A DNA stretch of 64,000 bases. It comes from Oleidesulfovibrio alaskensis DSM 16109 (lineage in GTDB: Bacteria; Desulfobacterota; Desulfovibrionia; Desulfovibrionales; Desulfovibrionaceae). The DNA is taken from positions 62,001 to 126,000 of the forward strand of contig NZ_AXWQ01000007.1 of NCBI RefSeq assembly GCF_000482745.1. The letters are read 5' to 3'. Below, in pieces: positions 57,037-64,000 of this stretch (position 1 is the stretch's first letter; each line of letters begins with the position of its first letter). Made by a program: the position numbers and the translations under genes. Under the pieces are notes generated by a model that ran no database searches, was not told the DNA's origin, and saw only the letters and a list, made by a program, of their open reading frames with translations.

Positions 57037-58923
57037 ATGCAGTACGCATTGAGACGGCGGAAAGGCGTGAATATGCTGGCTGTAGTGAGCGGTACGGCGG
57101 CAAGGGTATGCATGATGGCTGTGTGCGCGTTGTGGCTGATGCAGGCCGGTGCGGCAGCGGCGCAGCCGCTTACGGTGCTGACCATGGACGGCGAACCGCG
57201 TTTTGCATGGAATGGCCGTCACTTTCCCCATGCCGACCCGGCCGCGCCCAAAGGCGGCACACTGCGTCTTTCGGCCAGAGGCAATTTCGACTCCATGCAT
57301 GCCTTCATCGCACGGGGACTGCCCGCGGCGGGCATAGGGCTTACCGTGGAGACGCTGGGCACGGGAGCACCTGATAATACCCTGTTTGAATATTACGGGC
57401 TTATCGCGCAGTCATTTGAGGTTGCACCGGATTTTTCCCATGTGACGTTCAACATCAATCCCGCGGCGCGTTTTCATGACGGCAGGCCCGTCACCGCGCA
57501 CGACGTGGCCGTCACCTTCCGCCTGCTGATGGAGCACGGCGCTCCCCGCTACAAGCAGTATTATGCCGCGGTGGACAGAGCCGAAGAACTGTCGCCCCTG
57601 AGCGTGCGGTTTTATCTGAAGGAAAAAAACAACAAGGAGCTGCCAGTCATACTGGCCCAGCTGCCGGTGCTGCCGGCGCACTACTGGCAGAATCATGACT
57701 TTTCGCAACCTTCGCTTGTGCCGGCCGTCGGCAGCGGGCCTTATCGGGTGAAGGATTTCGCCATGGGCAGTTACGTGGAGTACGAGCTTGTGGACGATTA
57801 CTGGGCGCGCGACCTGCCCGTGAACAAGGGGCGTTATAATTTCGGCACCATCCGGTACGAATACTACCGTGACGAGACCGTGGCCAGAGAGGCGTTCAAA
57901 GCGGGAGAATTTGATCTGTACCCCGAGGGCACGGCCAAGGCATGGGTTTCTGCCTATACGGGACCGGCGGTTGCGGCGGGGCATATCAGACGTGAAGAGC
58001 TGACCACCAACAGGCCCATGGGCATGTACGGTTTCTTTTTCAATACCCGCAAAGATTTGTTTCAGGACAGACGCGTCCGTCAGGCGCTGGCCCTGCTTTT
58101 TGACTTCGAATGGACAAATAAGGCCATTTTTCACGGATCCTATACCCGCAGCACCAGCTTTTTCGCCAACAGCGAACTTGCCAGTTCCGGCAAGCCTTCT
58201 CAGGCGGAACTGGATGTGCTGCGGCCTTTTGCCGGACAGCTGCCGCCGGAAGTGCTGACCTCTGCCTGGGATGTTCCCCGTACGGCGGGCGACGGTAACA
58301 TCCGTCCCCAGATGCGTCAGGCGCTGGCCCTGCTGCAGCAGGCCGGCTGGACGCTGCAGGACGGCCGTCTGCGCGATGCTGCCGGCAGGCCGTTTGAGTT
58401 CACCCTGCTGTTGCAGTCGGCGGGTTCCACCCGCGTGGTGCTGCCGTACCGCCGCAATCTGGAACGGCTGGGAATAATCATGAATGTGGCCATGTCAGAC
58501 CCCACACAGTACGTCAACCGTGTGCGTTCTTTCGACTATGACATGATCATGGGCCGTGTGCCGCAGTCTGCCTCGCCCGGCAACGAACAGCGGTCCTACT
58601 GGACATCAGCGTCGGCCGGTACACCCGGATCGCGCAATTATGCCGGTGTGCGGTCAGCGGTGGTGGATGCTCTTGTGGAGCGGCTCATCGCTTCTCCGGA
58701 CAGAGACTCGCTGGTGGTCAACTGCCGCGCGCTGGACAGGGTGCTGCTGTGGGGCGCCTATGTCATTCCCGGATGGTATTCGTCCTCTGTGCGCATTGCT
58801 TACTGGGACAAGTTCGGGCGCAGCGAAACGCCACCCGCCACAGGTTTTGACGTGCATTCGTGGTGGGTGGACAAAGAGGCGGAAAAAGCGCTGCGCAATG
58901 CCGGAACAGGATACGGGAACTGA
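57037..58923 (+). CDS. yejA: Peptide ABC transporter substrate-binding protein (YejA-like)
   Basis: A 628-residue periplasmic SBP_bac_5 protein. The signal peptide runs to AGAAAAQ. Family motifs are PHADPAAPKGGTLRLSARGN near residue 66 (a YejA mark, with APKGG), AHDVAVTFRLLMEHG near 154, PAVGSGPYRVKDFAMGSYVE near 228 and MYGFFFNTRKDLFQDRRVRQ near 330. Length matches YejA (about 600) more than OppA. The start at 57037 follows AAGGAGA. It gives oligopeptides to YejBE; E. coli YejABEF also imports microcin C and some antimicrobial peptides. It follows the TonB receptor by 127 bases. Confidence 0.9.
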   Translation: MQYALRRRKGVNMLAVVSGTAARVCMMAVCALWLMQAGAAAAQPLTVLTMDGEPRFAWNGRHFPHADPAAPKGGTLRLSARGNFDSMHAFIARGLPAAGIGLTVETLGTGAPDNTLFEYYGLIAQSFEVAPDFSHVTFNINPAARFHDGRPVTAHDVAVTFRLLMEHGAPRYKQYYAAVDRAEELSPLSVRFYLKEKNNKELPVILAQLPVLPAHYWQNHDFSQPSLVPAVGSGPYRVKDFAMGSYVEYELVDDYWARDLPVNKGRYNFGTIRYEYYRDETVAREAFKAGEFDLYPEGTAKAWVSAYTGPAVAAGHIRREELTTNRPMGMYGFFFNTRKDLFQDRRVRQALALLFDFEWTNKAIFHGSYTRSTSFFANSELASSGKPSQAELDVLRPFAGQLPPEVLTSAWDVPRTAGDGNIRPQMRQALALLQQAGWTLQDGRLRDAAGRPFEFTLLLQSAGSTRVVLPYRRNLERLGIIMNVAMSDPTQYVNRVRSFDYDMIMGRVPQSASPGNEQRSYWTSASAGTPGSRNYAGVRSAVVDALVERLIASPDRDSLVVNCRALDRVLLWGAYVIPGWYSSSVRIAYWDKFGRSETPPATGFDVHSWWVDKEAEKALRNAGTGYGN

Positions 58924-58925
58924 CC

Positions 58926-60047
58926 ATGGCCGCGTATATCCTGCGCAGACTGGCACTGCTTGTGCCTACGTTTTTCGGAATAATCGCCCTGAATTTCTTT
59001 GTCATCCAGTCGGCACCGGGCGGGCCTGTGGAGCAGTACCTGCTCCGGCTTGAAGGTGCGGATTCGGTGTTCATGGAAAGGGTGGGCGGCGAGTCGGGCG
59101 ATACAGGTATAGCCACCCCGCAGCTTGATGGCGGCAGTGCCGCACAGGGCGACGGGCTTTACAAGGGGCAGCGCGGTCTGTCGCCTGAAGTGGTCGAGGC
59201 CGTCAGACGCATGTACGGGTTTGACAGACCCGTGCACGAGCGTTTCTGGCTTATGCTCAGGAACTACCTGACCTTTGACTTCGGCGACAGCTTTTTCAAA
59301 GGGCGCAGCGTCATGCAGCTGCTGGGCGACGCCCTGCCGGTGTCCATCTCGCTGGGACTCTGGAGTACGCTCATCATATACTTTGTGTCCATTCCTCTGG
59401 GTATCCGGCGTGCCGTCAGACACGGTAGCAGGTTTGACGCGGTTACGGGCACACTGGTGGTCATCGGCGACGCCATACCCGGGTTTCTGTTTGCCGTGCT
59501 GCTGGTGGTGCTGTTTGCCGGCGGCAGCTACTGGAACATCTTTCCGCTGCGGGGGCTTGTTTCGCCCGATTTTGCCCAGATGACCCTGTGGCAGAAGATA
59601 GGCGATTATTTTTCGCATCTTGCGCTGCCGCTGACATCGCTGGTCATAGGTGGTTTTGCCACGCTGACCACGCTGACCAGAAACTCGTTTCTGGACGAGA
59701 TACACCGGCAGTACACGGCTACGGCACTGGCCAAGGGACTGACCATGCGGCAGGTGCTGTACGGCCATGTGTTCCGCAATGCCATGCTGATTGTCATTGC
59801 CGGCTTTCCCGGTACGTTCATCCACATGTTCTTCACCGGCTCTGTGCTCATCGAAGTCATCTTTTCGCTTAACGGGCTGGGGTTGCTGGGGTTTGAAGCG
59901 GCCATGACGCGGGATTATCCGGTCATGTTTGCCACGCTGTACATGTTCACCCTGCTGGGGCTGCTGACGCGCATCATTACGGATATCACCTACTCGCTGG
60001 TGGATCCGCGGATAACCTTCGGCGGCAGGGGGGTGGCCCGTGGCTGA
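58926..60047 (+). CDS. yejB: Peptide ABC transporter permease (YejB-like)
   Basis: A 373-residue permease of the DppB/OppB group. The N-terminus MAAYILRRLALLVPTFFGII is typical, with FFVIQSAPGGPVEQYL near 28 and an insert of about 60 residues seen in YejB. The EAA loop is present (FLDEIHRQYTATALAKGLTM near 258). Six spans. Start 2 bases after the yejA stop; a longer upstream frame overlaps yejA and is rejected. Stop overlaps yejE by 8 bases. Confidence 0.92.
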   Translation: MAAYILRRLALLVPTFFGIIALNFFVIQSAPGGPVEQYLLRLEGADSVFMERVGGESGDTGIATPQLDGGSAAQGDGLYKGQRGLSPEVVEAVRRMYGFDRPVHERFWLMLRNYLTFDFGDSFFKGRSVMQLLGDALPVSISLGLWSTLIIYFVSIPLGIRRAVRHGSRFDAVTGTLVVIGDAIPGFLFAVLLVVLFAGGSYWNIFPLRGLVSPDFAQMTLWQKIGDYFSHLALPLTSLVIGGFATLTTLTRNSFLDEIHRQYTATALAKGLTMRQVLYGHVFRNAMLIVIAGFPGTFIHMFFTGSVLIEVIFSLNGLGLLGFEAAMTRDYPVMFATLYMFTLLGLLTRIITDITYSLVDPRITFGGRGVARG

Positions 60048-61068
60048 GCTTTCTCCCCATACCGTGCGCAAGCTTGCGGCTTTCCGTGCACACCGGCGCG
60101 GCTGGTATTCGCTGTGGGTGCTGGCGGTCTTTTTTGCACTGAGCATGTGCGCCGAGCTGGTAGCCAACGACAAACCGCTGCTGGTCTCGTACAAGGGCGA
60201 ATGGTTCGTCCCTGTTTTTAAAAGCTATCAGGAAACGCAGTTCGGCGGCGTACTGCCCGTGGAAGCCGACTACAGAGACCCCGCTGTCAGTGAAGCGATA
60301 CGCGGACACGGATTCATGATCTGGCCGCCTGTGCGTTTTTCGTACGATACCGTCAACTATGCGGCCGAGCTGTATCCGGCACCGCCTTCCGCCCAGAACT
60401 GGCTGGGTACTGATGATCAGGGCCGCGATATTGTGGCCCGGGTGCTTTACGGGTTCCGTCTGTCCATTCTGTTCGGCTTCGGGCTGTGCCTTGTCAGCTC
60501 CGCTGTGGGCATTACTGCCGGAGCGGTGCAGGGGTACTACGGCGGCGCGGTTGATCTGGTGTTTCAGCGTTTCATGGAAATCTGGTCAGGCATGCCGGTG
60601 CTGTATCTGCTTATCATTCTGTCCAGCATCGTCACCATGGGGTTCTGGTCGCTGCTGGGCGTAATGCTGCTTTTCAGCTGGATGGGGCTGGTGCATGTGG
60701 TGCGCGCCGAATTTCTGCGCTGCCGCCAGCTTGATTATGTACGGGCGGCACGCGCCATCGGCGTGCGCGATTCGACCATCATGTTCCGTCACATACTGCC
60801 CAACGCCATGGTGGCCACCATCAGCTACCTGCCGTTCATTTTCAGCGGGGCCGTGACCACGCTCACTTCGCTCGACTTCATCGGATTCGGCATGCCGCCG
60901 GGATCGCCGTCGCTGGGCGAACTGCTGGCACAGGGCAAAAACAATCTTCAGGCTCCGTGGATAGGGCTGACCGCATTCGGCGTGCTGGGCACGCTGTTGT
61001 GTCTGCTGGTTTTCATCGGCGAGGCCGTGCGCGATGCGTTTGATCCCAACGGAGGGAAAAAATCATGA
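60040..61068 (+). CDS. yejE: Peptide ABC transporter permease (YejE-like)
   Basis: A 342-residue permease of the DppC/OppC group. HRRGWYSLWVLAVFFALSMC near residue 17 is the first span. A long periplasmic insert (about 45-120, YKGEWFVPVFKSYQETQFGG) is typical of YejE. GTDDQGRDIVARVLYGFRLS near 123 and the EAA loop RQLDYVRAARAIGVRD near 229 are family signatures. GTG start with AGGGGG upstream. ATGA overlap with yejF. Confidence 0.92.
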   Translation: MAELSPHTVRKLAAFRAHRRGWYSLWVLAVFFALSMCAELVANDKPLLVSYKGEWFVPVFKSYQETQFGGVLPVEADYRDPAVSEAIRGHGFMIWPPVRFSYDTVNYAAELYPAPPSAQNWLGTDDQGRDIVARVLYGFRLSILFGFGLCLVSSAVGITAGAVQGYYGGAVDLVFQRFMEIWSGMPVLYLLIILSSIVTMGFWSLLGVMLLFSWMGLVHVVRAEFLRCRQLDYVRAARAIGVRDSTIMFRHILPNAMVATISYLPFIFSGAVTTLTSLDFIGFGMPPGSPSLGELLAQGKNNLQAPWIGLTAFGVLGTLLCLLVFIGEAVRDAFDPNGGKKS

Positions 61069-62723
61069 CACAGGCAGACAATGACGTGCTGCTGGCCGTG
61101 GAGGGGCTGCGTATCCGCTTTGACGGTCCCGCCGCGGAAGCGGAAAAAACGGGCGGAACCGGACAGGACGTGGTGCGGGGGGTCAGCTTTTGCCTGCGCC
61201 GCGGCAGGGTGCTGGGCATAGTGGGCGAGAGCGGTTCAGGCAAATCGCTTACGGCACGGGCCCTTATGGGGCTGCTGCCCGCCGGGGCGCGCATCTGCGG
61301 CGGCACCATTGAATACGGCGGCAACAATCTGGCCGGACTGGATGACGACGCCATGCGTCTGCTGCGCGGCAGACGCATAGCCATGCTGTTTCAGGATCCG
61401 CTGAGCAGCTTTAATCCGCTGCACCGCATCGGCAGACAGATCGGCGAAACACTGGCTGTACACAGCGGCTGGAAAACAGCCCGGATCCGCCGCAGGGTGG
61501 CTTCGCTGCTGGAGCAGGCAGGCATGGACGAGCCGCAGCGCATCATGGATTCGTTTCCGCATCAGCTTTCGGGCGGACAGCGGCAGCGCGCCATGCTGGC
61601 CATGGCTCTGGCGGGCGGGCCGGAAATCCTTATTGCCGACGAACCCACTACGGCGCTGGATGCCGCCGTGCAGCGTCAGGTCATTGATCTGCTGCTGGCG
61701 CTGCGCGCCTCACTGGGGCTGTCGCTGGTGGTTATCAGCCACGATCTGCCCATGATGCGGCTTCTGGCCGATGACCTGTGCGTCATGCAGGACGGCTGCG
61801 TTGTGGAGTCCGGCCCTGCGGAACGTGTGTTTGCCGCCCCGCAGCACCCGTATACACGCATGCTGCTGGACAGCGGGGCCGACGAACAGCCCGTGCCGGT
61901 CGATGCCGCAGCGCCGGAAGTGCTGCGTGTGCAGGGGCTGGACGTACGCTACCCCGCCGGACAGGCACTGCCCTTTACGCCCCGCCGTTATCACCATGCG
62001 GTGCGCGATGTATCGTTTACGGTGCGCCGCGGCGAATGTCTGGGCGTGGTGGGTGAAAGCGGTTCGGGCAAGTCTTCGCTGGGGCTTGCCGTACTGCGCC
62101 TTATAAGGTCGCAGGGCAGCATTTTGTTTGAAGGCGCCCCGCTGCACACGCTGGATGAAAAACAGCTGCGCCCGCGCCGCAGCCGTCTGCAGATAGTTTT
62201 TCAGGATCCGCTGGCCGCGCTTAATCCCAGACTGAGTGTGCAGGAATGCATTGCCGAAGGGCTGCATGCCCGCGGAGAACTTTCCCGTGCCGAAACAGAA
62301 GAGCGCGTCATCAGGGCCATGCGTGAAGTGGAACTGGATCCCGCCATGCGGCACCGGTATCCGCATGAGTTTTCCGGCGGGCAATGCCAGCGTGTGTGTC
62401 TGGCACGGGCGCTGGTCATGCAGCCGGGGTGCATCGTTTTTGACGAGCCTACTTCCTCGCTGGACCGCAACACGCAGTTTCAGGTGGTGCGTCTGCTGCG
62501 CGCTCTGCAGCAGCGCCACGGCATGGCGGGAATTTTCATAGCGCACGACCTGTCGCTTGTGCGCCGCATCTGCCATCGGGTGCTGGTGATGCAGGGCGGG
62601 CAGGTGGTTGAGGCCGGCGATACTGCAACAGTGTTTGCCGCACCGCGGCATGCTTATACACGCCGCCTGCTCGAGGCCGCTCCGGCGGGGCTGCAGAGTG
62701 CGGCGGGAGGAATAACCGGATGA
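61065..62723 (+). CDS. yejF: Duplicated ABC ATPase of the peptide importer (YejF-like)
   Basis: A 552-residue protein with two ATPase halves. First: Walker A GESGSGKSLT near residue 52, signature LSGGQRQRAMLAMAL near 168, Walker B LIADEPTTALD. Second: Walker A GESGSGKSSL near 329, signature FSGGQCQRVCLARAL near 437, Walker B IVFDEPTSSLD. Both keep the catalytic Glu and the switch His (ISHDLPMM and IAHDLSLV). Each half ends with the oligopeptide-type tail after the ABC domain. It powers YejBE. ATGA overlap with the next gene. Confidence 0.94.
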   Translation: MTQADNDVLLAVEGLRIRFDGPAAEAEKTGGTGQDVVRGVSFCLRRGRVLGIVGESGSGKSLTARALMGLLPAGARICGGTIEYGGNNLAGLDDDAMRLLRGRRIAMLFQDPLSSFNPLHRIGRQIGETLAVHSGWKTARIRRRVASLLEQAGMDEPQRIMDSFPHQLSGGQRQRAMLAMALAGGPEILIADEPTTALDAAVQRQVIDLLLALRASLGLSLVVISHDLPMMRLLADDLCVMQDGCVVESGPAERVFAAPQHPYTRMLLDSGADEQPVPVDAAAPEVLRVQGLDVRYPAGQALPFTPRRYHHAVRDVSFTVRRGECLGVVGESGSGKSSLGLAVLRLIRSQGSILFEGAPLHTLDEKQLRPRRSRLQIVFQDPLAALNPRLSVQECIAEGLHARGELSRAETEERVIRAMREVELDPAMRHRYPHEFSGGQCQRVCLARALVMQPGCIVFDEPTSSLDRNTQFQVVRLLRALQQRHGMAGIFIAHDLSLVRRICHRVLVMQGGQVVEAGDTATVFAAPRHAYTRRLLEAAPAGLQSAAGGITG

Positions 62724-63508
62724 ACCGTATCATGATGAACCGCGCCGTTCCGACGGGCTGCGCGGCATTGGCCCTGTGCCTTGTTGTTATGTGGGGCGGC
62801 TGCCGCGCTCTGGCGGCCCCGGCGTCACCGGATGCACTGCTGGATACAGTGACATCGGCCATCGCCATAGAAAAAGCAGCGCATGAACGCGGCTCCGAAT
62901 GGGAGCGCGAGCAGGCCCTGCTGCAGGAAGAACTGCGGCAGGCGCGTCTGGAAGAGGCGTGGTACGCGCTGCAGGTAAATACTTTTACCCGTTATGTGGA
63001 TACGGCCCGCAGCCGTGTGGATGAGCTGACGAAAACCCGTGACGAGCTGGTGCGCATGGAGACAGAGCTTGAGGGTTCGCTGGTGGAAAGCGTGGAGGCG
63101 CTGGAAAACTTTGTGCGGCAGGATATGCCTTTTCTGCAGCAGGAGCGGGACCAGCGTCTGCGGTTTCTGCATGCAAGCATGAATGACTATGAACTGGGCG
63201 GAGCGGAAAAGCTGCGCAGAGTGCTGGAGGCGTTGCAGGCGGAACTCGGCTACGGCCGGGGTGTGGAACTGGCCGCCGCGCAGATAGACGTGCAGGGCGT
63301 TTCCCGCCGTGTGCAGTTGCTGAGGACGGGACGCGCAGGGCTGTATGCGCTGTCGCCGGACGGTTCCGCCGCATGGCGCTGGACCCGTGCCGCGGGGTTT
63401 GTACCCGTGGAAGACGTGTATCTGGATTCGCTGCGTGAGGCTGCGGAAATGACGGAATCGGGCAGTGCGTTCTCGCTGCCGGTGTTGCCTTTCGGGGAGG
63501 TGCGGTAA
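62720..63508 (+). CDS. DUF3450 family protein of a TonB-type energising operon
   Basis: A 262-residue exported protein. After a signal peptide ending ALAAPA comes a long coiled coil (about 35-130, EREQALLQEELRQARLEEAW) and then the DUF3450 core: ENFVRQDMPFLQQERDQRLR near 128, GGAEKLRRVLEALQAELGYG near 153 and RRVQLLRTGRAGLYALSPDG near 192. DUF3450 genes sit at the head of TonB2-like operons with TtpC, ExbB, ExbD and TonB. It overlaps yejF by 4 bases and the next gene by one, so the peptide importer and energiser are one transcript. Confidence 0.85.
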   Translation: MNRIMMNRAVPTGCAALALCLVVMWGGCRALAAPASPDALLDTVTSAIAIEKAAHERGSEWEREQALLQEELRQARLEEAWYALQVNTFTRYVDTARSRVDELTKTRDELVRMETELEGSLVESVEALENFVRQDMPFLQQERDQRLRFLHASMNDYELGGAEKLRRVLEALQAELGYGRGVELAAAQIDVQGVSRRVQLLRTGRAGLYALSPDGSAAWRWTRAAGFVPVEDVYLDSLREAAEMTESGSAFSLPVLPFGEVR

Positions 63509-64000
63509 TGCGGCGTTTGTTAACGGCAGTGATGCTGGTGGTGCTGGCCGCATGGCCTGTATACGGCGCCGAAAGGCAGGAAAAACCCGTACTCGGGCGC
63601 GTGGCCGAGGATGTTTCGCAGATGCGGCGCGAGACTGTGGAAAATGTGGAGGAGGTCCGGCGCTCCATAGACGCGCAGCGCAAAGAGCTGAAGGAAACCC
63701 TGCAGCGTGTGAAGCGCGATGCCGCGGCAGCGCGTGAACATGCCGGAAGGCTGGAGACCGAACTGGCCGGCCTGAGAGCCCGCGAAGCCGAACTGACCGC
63801 TGAACTGGGCGGCAGGCAGGAGGCCATGCGCAAAATACGCAGTGCCGTGCGCGACAATGCTGCCCTGCTGCTGGAATCCGGCCCCATATATGATGTTCCC
63901 GGCATGGCGGAAGGCTGGCGCGGTGCGCTGGAGGGCATGACCGCTCCGGAACATTTTCCTTCGCTGGAGGAAGTCAGACTGCTGCTGCACTCCATGCTGC
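63508..64000 (+). CDS. TtpC/ExbB-like MotA/TolQ proton-channel protein (partial)
   Basis: The ATG at 63508 overlaps the previous stop as TAATG and has GGGGAGG upstream. The first 164 codons give a signal peptide (LLTAVMLVVLAAWPVYGAE) and a long coiled coil (EVRRSIDAQRKELKETLQRV and onward), with no membrane channel yet before the window ends. TtpC proteins of TonB2 systems have just this exported coiled-coil extension before the TolQ/ExbB channel domain, and they follow DUF3450. The channel part lies outside the window, so the call depends on context. Confidence 0.7.
   Translation, partial: MRRLLTAVMLVVLAAWPVYGAERQEKPVLGRVAEDVSQMRRETVENVEEVRRSIDAQRKELKETLQRVKRDAAAAREHAGRLETELAGLRAREAELTAELGGRQEAMRKIRSAVRDNAALLLESGPIYDVPGMAEGWRGALEGMTAPEHFPSLEEVRLLLHSML

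Noticed and set aside
54366..57185. 939-codon frame antisense to the TonB receptor
   Set aside because: Shadow of the receptor gene; His/Val/Gly-rich, no signal and no ribosome binding site.

Overview
The window looks like chromosome of a GC-rich, Gram-negative sulfate reducer of the Desulfovibrionaceae (Oleidesulfovibrio/Desulfovibrio alaskensis type). I infer this from gene content and style: a hemerythrin-bearing chemoreceptor, a PEP-CTERM protein, a SorC-controlled glycerol operon, very large modular glycosyltransferases and high GC with tightly overlapping genes. The exact species cannot be proved from this sequence. I saw no rRNA, tRNA, CRISPR array, insertion sequence or phage gene.

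Layout. (1) 0-1.2 kb: the first codons of a leftward gene, then a leftward PEP-CTERM surface protein with an excellent sigma-54-type promoter. (2) 1.5-6.9 kb: a rightward glycerol operon (SorC-family regulator, glpD, glpF, glpK) preceded by a perfect 11-bp-arm palindrome. (3) 6.9-11.0 kb: ybbP-ybbA divergent from tesA, the same arrangement as in E. coli. (4) 11.2 kb: a 26-codon single-span membrane peptide gene with its own terminator; then a YbaK-type deacylase. (5) 12.3-23.3 kb: a tightly coupled nine-gene leftward operon for an activated sugar acid (NeuB/SpsE-like synthase, GNAT, SpsF-PseG fusion, methyltransferase, pyruvyl transferase, ATP-grasp ligase, class III aminotransferase, IolB-like isomerase, GH57-like protein). 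(6) 23.7-38.6 kb: an eight-gene rightward glycan operon (GDP-fucose synthase, glycosyltransferases, epimerase, fused glycosyltransferase/methyltransferases, and a 1638-residue four-module transferase ending in a glycerophosphotransferase), faced by leftward gmd at 38.8-40.0 kb. (7) 40.2-47.6 kb: hemerythrin chemoreceptor, glycerophosphodiesterase, CorA, a small monooxygenase, a LicC-like cytidylyltransferase, a second CDP-glycerol-type glycerophosphotransferase and a flavin reductase. (8) 48.3-64 kb: a Fur-box-controlled import locus: M16 lipoprotein protease, ABC ATPase, membrane protein, TonB-dependent receptor, complete YejABEF peptide importer, DUF3450 protein and the start of a TtpC/ExbB-like energiser (cut by the window end).

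How the parts work together. Regions 5-7 look like one surface-glycan programme: fucose from Gmd/Fcl, an unusual nucleotide-activated 3-deoxy sugar acid from region 5, and phosphoglycerol-type decoration from the two glycerophosphotransferases. The same window holds glycerol uptake, kinase, dehydrogenase and glycerophosphodiesterase genes. Region 8 reads as an iron-regulated receptor-protease-peptide-importer cassette, similar in logic to the FusA/FusC and PqqL/YddB systems that take up and cut iron-containing proteins or peptides. Regions 5 and 8 are the best candidates for a previously undescribed system.
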